This document shows, piece by piece, positions 57,253 through 64,000 of a DNA stretch of 64,000 bases. Position 1 is the stretch's first letter. Every line of letters starts with the position of its first letter. Source of the stretch: Mesocentrotus franciscanus (Eukaryota; Echinodermata; Echinoidea; Camarodonta; Strongylocentrotidae); assembly GCA_037976565.1 (NCBI GenBank), contig CP137672.1, forward strand, positions 18,190,335-18,254,334. The letters run 5' to 3'. Below the pieces are notes generated by a model. It was not told the DNA's origin. It saw only the letters and a program-made list of their open reading frames with translations, and ran no database searches. A program made the position numbers and the translations under genes.

Positions 57253-58923
57253 TTCTATATCCTCTTCCACCCCTCTGAATCTCTCCCTCCCTCTTTTAGT
57301 CTGGCTCACTATTCACCTATCTTCCTCGATGCCTCCTCCTCTACTCGTCTTTTTCTCTTCAATAGCACTTTTCAAAACTAATTATGCTTATATGTATTGT
57401 TAAAAAACAAAAGATTCATGTACCATGTGAATGAAGTTTTCTAATAAATACAAAAATACAAACTTCATAAATAAAGAGTTCCGATCTTCATTTAGATATT
57501 TAGAATAAAGGGAAGAAAAAAAATCAGGGAAGAAAAAAAATCAAGAAAGAAACGAGTTACTCCATGCAGACAAACCATTATAAACGATGTTCTCAATGAT
57601 TCTTTCAAGTGGCCTATGAGTGACGAGACTTACCAATCCTACAGATTCTTTTTCATGGTGTACGTCGTGGTGTGGGACATCATCACTGCCATATACAGCA
57701 TCGTTTATACTATTGGTAGATATCACCTTGTATTCCTAACGAACTGGGCTTACCATCTCATTACCGTGTATGGCATTGTGGCGGCGTTCTCCTCGAGGCA
57801 CTTCACCCGCACGACAGCTTCCGGGTCACGATCTAGGTTGGATGTGGACCACTCAAAGGAAGGTAATTGACATCTCGGGAACTTTTCTTATTTTCTATGA
57901 ATTGCAATGCGGAACAGAAAAAGTTTGTTTAACCACAAATACTTCGGATGGACTTATATAATTATCATATGAAAGTTGAATTATTGACTGCTTAAAAGAC
58001 ATTACCTATCAAATTGGCCTTTTTAGGATACAGAGTGATTTGAAAGATATCAAAGACAATCATCAGCACGGAAATTCAATAAGTTCTTTATCAAAGAAGA
58101 TTTTTAAGGTTTTTCTATAGTCACAAGTAATTCATTTCGGCCTAAAGTGATGAAAGATTTGAAACACAATCTAGACACCCTTTTGTCAGGATATGCTTGA
58201 TTACTTTATTATAATTTAAAGTTAATGCCACAATATTTCTTGTCGTTCATTTTAGTTATCCCTGATGCCATTGACGACAAGCAATCACCTATCCCGCAGC
58301 ATTTCACTCGGGAAGCAAGAAAGGCTCATGGACAGCTACATAGATTCCGTAAGAACCTACCTGTCAGTCAACCTGCCAAAGTTCTACTGTCCCCAGAAAA
58401 TGATAATCCATGTATACCACTGCTTTCCTCAATAAATCCTTGGTACTGCCAGCTCACGTGGATCATTTTTAACATTAACACCAGTCTTGCCCCTATCATC
58501 AGCGTTGTCTACTGGTCGCTGGTTCACGACTTCACTTCAGGTGACAAAACCAACATCTTTTCTCTTGCAGGCATATCAAACTTCCAAGTACACGCCTTGA
58601 ACACTGTCGTCGTTTTCATCGACCTTATGGTGTCGGCCTACCCGGTCAGGATCGTTCACTGTATCTTCACCATGGCACTCGGTTTAATCTATGTAGTTTT
58701 TTCGTTGATCTATTGGGCTGCGGGTGGACTGAATCCAATAAATGGCAACATAGCTCTGTATCCCATCCTGAATTGGGAGAAGAAACCAGGGCTATCGTGT
58801 TTATTTTTACTTGGTTTGATAGTCATCATGGTGTTGGTGCAATGTGGAATATATGGGCTCTATAGACTAAGGCTGTTCGTGGCTCAAAGGTTGTTGAGTA
58901 CTTTGGAGTCAAAACAAAAATGA
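57029..58923 (+). CDS. rost: Rolling stone-like multipass membrane protein, copy 2 (3 exons)
   Basis: Exons: 57029-57130 (34 codons), 57610-57862 (ends phase 1, donor GTAATT), 58256-58923; 340 residues. Exon 1 ends HKADPRDFTRSQ, and exon 2 starts WPMSDETYQSYRFFFMVYVV, aligning with the start of exon 2 in the minus-strand copy. LTNWAYHLITVYGIVAAFSS is the shared membrane block. Exon 3 carries a longer polar loop (about 60 residues) than copy 1, then INPWYCQLTWIIFNI, the family block VHALNTVVVFIDLMVSAYPV and IYWAAGGLNPINGNIALYP, ending with LYRLRLFVAQRL and a basic tail. It should be an integral membrane protein with about seven hydrophobic segments. Phase-identical introns show it is a paralogue of the 15-25 kb gene in opposite orientation; its introns are short (479 and 393 nt). 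AATAAA lies at 59324, just beyond a SINE. Confidence 0.86.
57222..57250. repeat. (CT)n microsatellite in rolling-stone copy 2 intron 1
   Basis: Perfect CT run within a pyrimidine-rich stretch. Confidence 0.85.
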
Positions 58924-58999
58924 AACAAAAACTCTATCAAACAAATCAAAAGGACGTGTTTGTCGATTGATTTGATTTGATTTATTGGTTTGTATTGTA

Positions 59000-59225
59000 C
59001 TCATTACTGTCATGTGTGAACTGTCCTGAGGGCTCTGCAATTATTATTACCCCATCAATTACCAGGTACCCATTTACACCTGGGTGCAGATTGGCAAATG
59101 TGGTGAGTGTCTTGCCATAGAATGGTAGTGTGGGCTGGGATTTGAACACGCAAGTCTAGGATTGAGAGTCAAGTGAATTAAGCACTATACCACACCACCT
59201 CCACTTGGTCGGTTTTCTAGACCAG
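59000..59225 (-). mobile_element. tRNA-derived SINE downstream of rolling-stone copy 2
   Basis: On the minus strand: GTGGTGTGGTATAGTGCTTA, CGTGTTCAAATCCCAGCCC, CACCCAGGTGTAAATGGGTA and CTGGTAATTGATGGGGTAAT, then GCAGAGCCCTCAGGACAG. The head is well preserved. Confidence 0.78.
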
Positions 59226-59404
59226 GTACTTGTTCGTGTTGCTGCTCTCATATAATGTAAACCCGAATTTTTAATGTCATGTTTTTCTTCACATGAATTA
59301 CTGCATGCAAGTGCCATGAAATGAATAAATCAGGTTTTTCCAAAACTATGACTTAACTTCGCAAGTTTTTTCCTTCTTTTTTTTGTGTGAGAGTGTCTGC
59401 TACC

Positions 59405-59540
59405 CTAGACACACCGATAAGACCAACACCAGATGGAAAATGGACGGAACCAAACAAAAAAAAATACTTTACCCCTATCGCCCAGAAAAGGTCGGTTTCG
59501 AGTCGGTCTGGAGTCGGTTAAGCGGTGTGACTGAGGTTTA
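59405..59540. repeat. CAGTCACACCG-family element, copy 3
   Basis: Left AGACACACCGATAAGACC, right GGAGTCGGTTAAGCGGTGTG and ACTGAGG, inverted relative to 33061-33100. Short non-coding element. Confidence 0.6.
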
Positions 59541-60613
59541 AAAACTTACTGAACTTCATTTGCTTTTGATATGCTTGTCAATGGAATTGTAAAGAGAAGT
59601 CTTAGAGGAGGAGAAGGAGAAGAAGGAAGAGGAGACGAAGAAAAAGAAGAAAGAAAGGAAGAAGAGAGAACAGACGTTTGAAGGAGAGAGAACAGACGTG
59701 TGAAGAAAAAAATGGAATTTGTAAATCTACTACGTTTTGTTTTTTCTAATCATGTTAATCAGCAAAATACAAAAAATGACATAATAATGCAAATGATTAA
59801 TGTAATTCTACAAATTAGCAAAAACAAAAAACAAAACAAAATTCATTTTAAGTAATACACCTTGTATGCTTTCAAAACGGCACTTAAACAGAGTATGCAG
59901 GCACATGTACATACTCGGATGTTAATACATGTATGCAATAGAACCTATATACATTATATTCAATATGTATTTGGGCAGCATGATTCAGTTCAGTTCAGTT
60001 CAGTTGATATGATTGACCAGTCATCAAAATATATTGTACTTTGCTCTTTGCAGGTTGCATCCCAATCTTTACAACTAGTCTCTCCTTCTATTTATCTATC
60101 GCTCTCCATGTCGCTTTCATTGTTTCTGCTCCCCTCTTTCTACAATTCACTTCCCTTGCCAGCCCCTCTCTCTCTCTCTCTCTCCCTCTTTTTACCTGTC
60201 TCTCTATTTCTCTCTCCTTTCCGTGTCTCTCTTATCTCGCACACTTCATCATTACATTTACATTCTCTTTCACCTCTACTACACCTCATTTAAAGATAGA
60301 GGGCGTCAAACACCATAAATTGTTTGGGGTGAAATCAATTCCATCAAGAATAAATCTGAAACAAGGAAGATGGATCAAAATTCATACTGCACTGATTTGA
60401 CTTGAAAGTTATTTTATTTAAGAATCGCATGATTATAACAAAAGTAATAATAAAATAATATAATTCAACTCTTTGAAAATCACCTTTTACGTGAGGAAGA
60501 CAATAATTATTTCCGTTATATACAGTATTAGCTCCAAACTGTGACCAATGTACAATATTGATCATTGTGTTTCACACAATGCTTCCCTGGAACCTTTGGT
60601 AATAATATGATCA

Positions 60614-60649
<36 letters not shown>

Positions 60650-63021
60650 TAAATATCTCATGATACTGAGTACCTCCACAACACATTACATTGCCCAAAT
60701 TTCTTATTTTTAATTTAATAATTCCGAACTTCCTCTGAGAGTGTGTCAAAGTATAAGATCAGGGCACATTATTATGTCAAACCTGTGTAACTAATTAACT
60801 ACCATTGTTTGTTCACTTTTTTCTTCTTTTTTCTGTTTACTTCTCCTCTTAGATAGCAATTTTATACCTATATATCAGCAAAAGATATTCTGCTTACTTC
60901 TCTGACACTGAGATGATGATTGTAACACCCATGCCTAAAATAATTATTTATTATTTTTTCCTTTCAATAATCAACAGTTACATTGCACTCCTACAACAAA
61001 TTGATCAACCATAAACTTTGAACAGCACTGCACAGAACGAAGTGACCATAAATCTAAATAAATTAAATAGATCATTTTTGTAAATGTAACTAAATCTAAT
61101 CTATAAATCTTCGTTAAGTGCCATGTAACAAATTATTTCATTCACCTGTTACAAATAATTGTATTTCATTAGTCAGAATGCAAATTGCCTACATCAATTG
61201 TTGCTAGGTAGGACAAAATCGGGCTTGTCGTCTTCTTGAAAAAGTATCATTATTAGTAGTAATATTAATTATATTGCTTCATTTGATGACAGCATCATAA
61301 GCTACAGGTATGACACAAACAAAGCAACATTAGCCTCTTTTTTTGTAGCTATACATCTAGTACTGTAAAAACTTGTTGTGGCACATGGAAGACTATTATA
61401 AGGTTATCACATGCAACCTTTTGTAAAGCTAAAAGTAAATATATGTTTACAGTCTACAGAACAAAGTCAATGGAAACCTCATATGGTAATCAAATATTCT
61501 TTTCATCTCATGCATAGAAGAATTGATGCGTTTAGGAGGCTCTAGGCTAAAATGTCAGGTCAGAGCTTGGCATTTGAAATACAATGTACATGTTTACTGT
61601 TGACCCAGGTGAAGTAAATGAGGCAATCGACATAAATGATGGTTTCATCTACCACACAGCTGAAAGTGCAAGTATACAATCTAGGAAAGAAATAATTATA
61701 CCTTCTTTCAATTCATTCCCTCATTATCATGAGATAGCTATACAAAAATACATGTATAAATATTTTTTTTTCTTTCTACAAGACATTCCTTAAACATACA
61801 TGTGAATTATATCAAAATTTCCACCCCCAACTTAAAATACCTTTGATTTAAGCAAAGTAATTGCAAAAGTATGGTTACTCTTTGAGTTTACCCCCTTTTC
61901 AGCATGAATCTGTACTATTGCTTCTATTTTTTATATTGCAAATTTCTCCCTTCTCTCTGGTAGAAGTAGTTACTTCATTAAACATTCTATCCAGTTTTCC
62001 TAATCATAAAATGAACATAATTTCAATTAACACACAAAATCAGAATTTGATATAAAAGTTGTAGTTATACATGTACATAATAAATTTAAAAAAAAACTAT
62101 TGTCAAACCAGCTGCACAGTGGCTCGAGAAACTATGTACAGATTGAATGAGAGCGCCTGTATGAATCATTTTTATGTTTGTGATTATTACTGGAAGACTC
62201 TGAATACCAAAATAACCAGGTAAGTCAATCTACCACATTTTCACCAATAACTATTGGCCCTTATTTGTTTGTTCCAGGCCCGGGCACGTCTTTTTAGTGC
62301 CACTTGTTTTCCGTTTTATTTTGAAATGTAATGTGGCTTTTAACCCACTGACTACTGCGTTTTATGATTCTCATAGGTTTAACATGGGGGCCACCTGGTT
62401 CCAGTACGCATTAGTTTAAACAAAGGAAAGCATTGGGGTGATCATCAAATTCACCATTCAGCTTACCCCTGTCTGGAATCCTTTAGGCAAGAGTACTTAC
62501 GCATGCACAAGAGTTCAAGATATTACTTGTATTGAATGCCAGCTGTAGCTTGCTCGATCCCAGAAAGACAATAGAAAACTGCTAAATGCCCACACATAGT
62601 CCCTTGTTGAAAAGCAAGTCTAAGTTTTACAATTGACATCCCACTATATTTTGCTTGATTAATAAGCCCAGGATAGCGCGGTACCTTTTTTTTCCTATTC
62701 TAAAGCCTCATTCGGATATGACACGGTAAACTGTGGCATTTTTTATTTTGATGATGTACATGTAATGCGCTTCACATACTTGTATCTTATAACACAGAGC
62801 TTGGTGAACATGCATAGGACCTTTGTTGCATGCAGTTGCCATTTAGAAACACGGTGTACAAAAAACACCAGTTTACTGCGTCGTATCTGAGCGAGCATTA
62901 TATTTTCAATACACACTATGCAAGAAAAATCTTGAATATATAATTAAATCATTAAAGCAAACAATAATTTCAAAAGCAATCAAGATGTATACTTCCCTCG
63001 AGATGAATCTTTGGGTAATGC
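59541..63021. other. Intergenic, AT-rich, no gene found
   Basis: Contains a GAA-rich stretch (59600-59700), a CAGTT tandem (59989-60004), CT-rich runs (60100-60230) and an AT run at about 60617-60646. Short open frames have no homology or splice support. It forms the 3' flank of minus-strand paralogue C. Confidence 0.5.
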
Positions 63022-63158
63022 TCAGTGTCGTCTGAAGAAATATTTGTTTTTAGCCAGAAGAGGATCTATGACTTGCTTCCAGTCACCGAGCGTCCACCTA
63101 GGATTGGAAGAGACGACAGCACCATTGATGAAGGTCTGCGGTGTCTCGAACACACCAC
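63022..63158 (-). CDS. DsbA-like thioredoxin-fold protein, paralogue C, terminal exon
   Basis: After an acceptor (ttacag on the minus strand) the exon reads, following two bases of a split codon, GVFETPQTFINGAVVSSN and WTLGDWKQVIDPLL, clearly homologous to exon 4 of paralogues A and B (GVFGTPQTYVNG; DPLISGN and DPLVSGN). The Gly before Thr-Pro is replaced by Glu, but the cis-Pro is kept. Where A and B splice (SGN, AG/GT) this copy reads on as AKNKYFFRRH and stops at 63022, so it would lack the hydrophobic tail and be freely secreted. The acceptor phase (2 bases complete the codon) equals that of A and B. Upstream exons should lie beyond base 64000. It could also be a decaying copy, since only one exon is visible. 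Confidence 0.7.
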
Positions 63159-64000
63159 CTGTAAGACCGGATTTAAACAGAGAGGATGAAAAGATGACTG
63201 CTTTGAAACAGTAACTTAGGAACCCGAGTAGTCAATGATCCTTTTTTTTTTAATATAAGATCTACATTTACATGAATCAAATAAAAGTGCTACTTCACTG
63301 AATGTAGTAGGTGTTTTTTTCTTCTTCAAAGTTTGTTTATAGTGCTCTATCTATATACCCGGTCATTCACACTACTATATTTGGCGAATTTGATATCACC
63401 TTAATAACTCATAAATTCAGGCAATTTAGTATGGCAAAAATTGCAGTTGATATATGTATGTCCGTGTAGTTCACAGACCTTGAAATTATGATTTAGAAGG
63501 GATTACTGAGGTTAGGAATTACTCATCTAAACTCCACCCTAGCTAGAGATTAAGTAGGATCATTACGATACAGTTATATCTCTTTTTTTCCCATCTCTCT
63601 CTCTCTCTCTTCCCCACTCTCATTCTGTCTTTTTTTTCTCCCCCTCTCTACATGTCTCACATTCTATCCAAGAGACTTGGAATTTCCCACATGTTGCACC
63701 ATATTTGAACTCCACCTTAGCTAGAGATTGCATTGGATTATTACGAGACAGTGACACTTTTCCTTTCTAACTATTTTCTCTCTCTCCTCTCTCTTTTTCT
63801 GTCTTTCTCTCTCTCTCTCACTCTTGTTTTTTCCAAGAGGCTTTGAATCACTCGCATGTTGCACCATATTTGAACTCCAACCTTGCTAGAGATTTGTAGG
63901 ATCACTACAAGATTGTATCACTTTCCCATTCCATCTTTCTTCATTTCTTTCTTTCTTTTGTTTGCCCTCTTTCTCTCTTATATAATCGCACACACACAAA
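63159..64000. other. Intron of paralogue C, with a repeated CT-rich block
   Basis: The remainder of the window should be an intron of paralogue C; no exon 3 homologue (expected to end KYGxT) was found. A block with GAACTCCA, CTAGCTAGAGATT and GGATTATTACGAGACAGT, followed by CT runs, occurs three times near 63530, 63710 and 63870 (period about 160-180 bp). Confidence 0.5.

Noticed and set aside
61584..62055. Short + strand open frames near 61.6-62.1 kb
   Set aside because: Low-complexity AT-rich sequence without homology or splice sites.

Overview
This is eukaryotic (metazoan) genomic DNA. Genes are split by GT-AG introns, coding exons are short islands in AT-rich, repeat-dense sequence, and there are many tRNA-headed SINEs, decayed LINEs, MITEs and microsatellites. 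The gene set (theta-class GST, 'rolling stone'-type membrane proteins, secreted DsbA-like thioredoxin-fold proteins) and the repeat style suggest a marine invertebrate deuterostome, most likely an echinoderm such as a sea urchin. The organism is an inference, not a proof.

Layout. 1-2.9 kb: nested inverted-repeat elements. 3.0-11.5 kb, minus strand: four exons of a theta-class glutathione S-transferase, whose last exon is not visible. Its introns hold a foldback MITE, a mirror-image minisatellite and about 4.7 kb of degenerate (AGT)n. 13.0-14.3 kb: a tandem duplication and an internally deleted LINE fragment. 15.1-25.2 kb, minus strand: a complete three-exon rolling-stone-like gene whose first intron carries about five decayed tandem copies of the start of exon 2. 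It also contains a 1.8 kb inverted-repeat element. 26.0-28.8 kb: a 5'-truncated LINE inserted into a SINE. 33.4-39.7 kb (+) and 45.8-54.2 kb (+): two paralogous five-exon genes for secreted thioredoxin-fold proteins (A and B) with identical internal exon sizes and phases. 57.0-58.9 kb (+): a second rolling-stone-like gene. 63.0-63.2 kb (-): the terminal exon of a third thioredoxin-fold paralogue (C), which continues beyond the window.

How the genes relate. Three DsbA-like paralogues and two rolling-stone-like paralogues alternate in about 48 kb, so local duplication with inversion built this neighbourhood. The DsbA-like proteins keep the cis-proline loop but have only one Cys at the CxxC position (CPDA or CPDS). 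Their C-termini differ: hydrophobic tails in A and B, a short basic end in C. This small secreted or surface family, the pseudo-exon array in the rolling-stone gene, and the SINE-linked AGT mega-array are the most noteworthy contents.

All gene models were built by eye from exon homology, splice sites and phase. No expression data or database searches were available.
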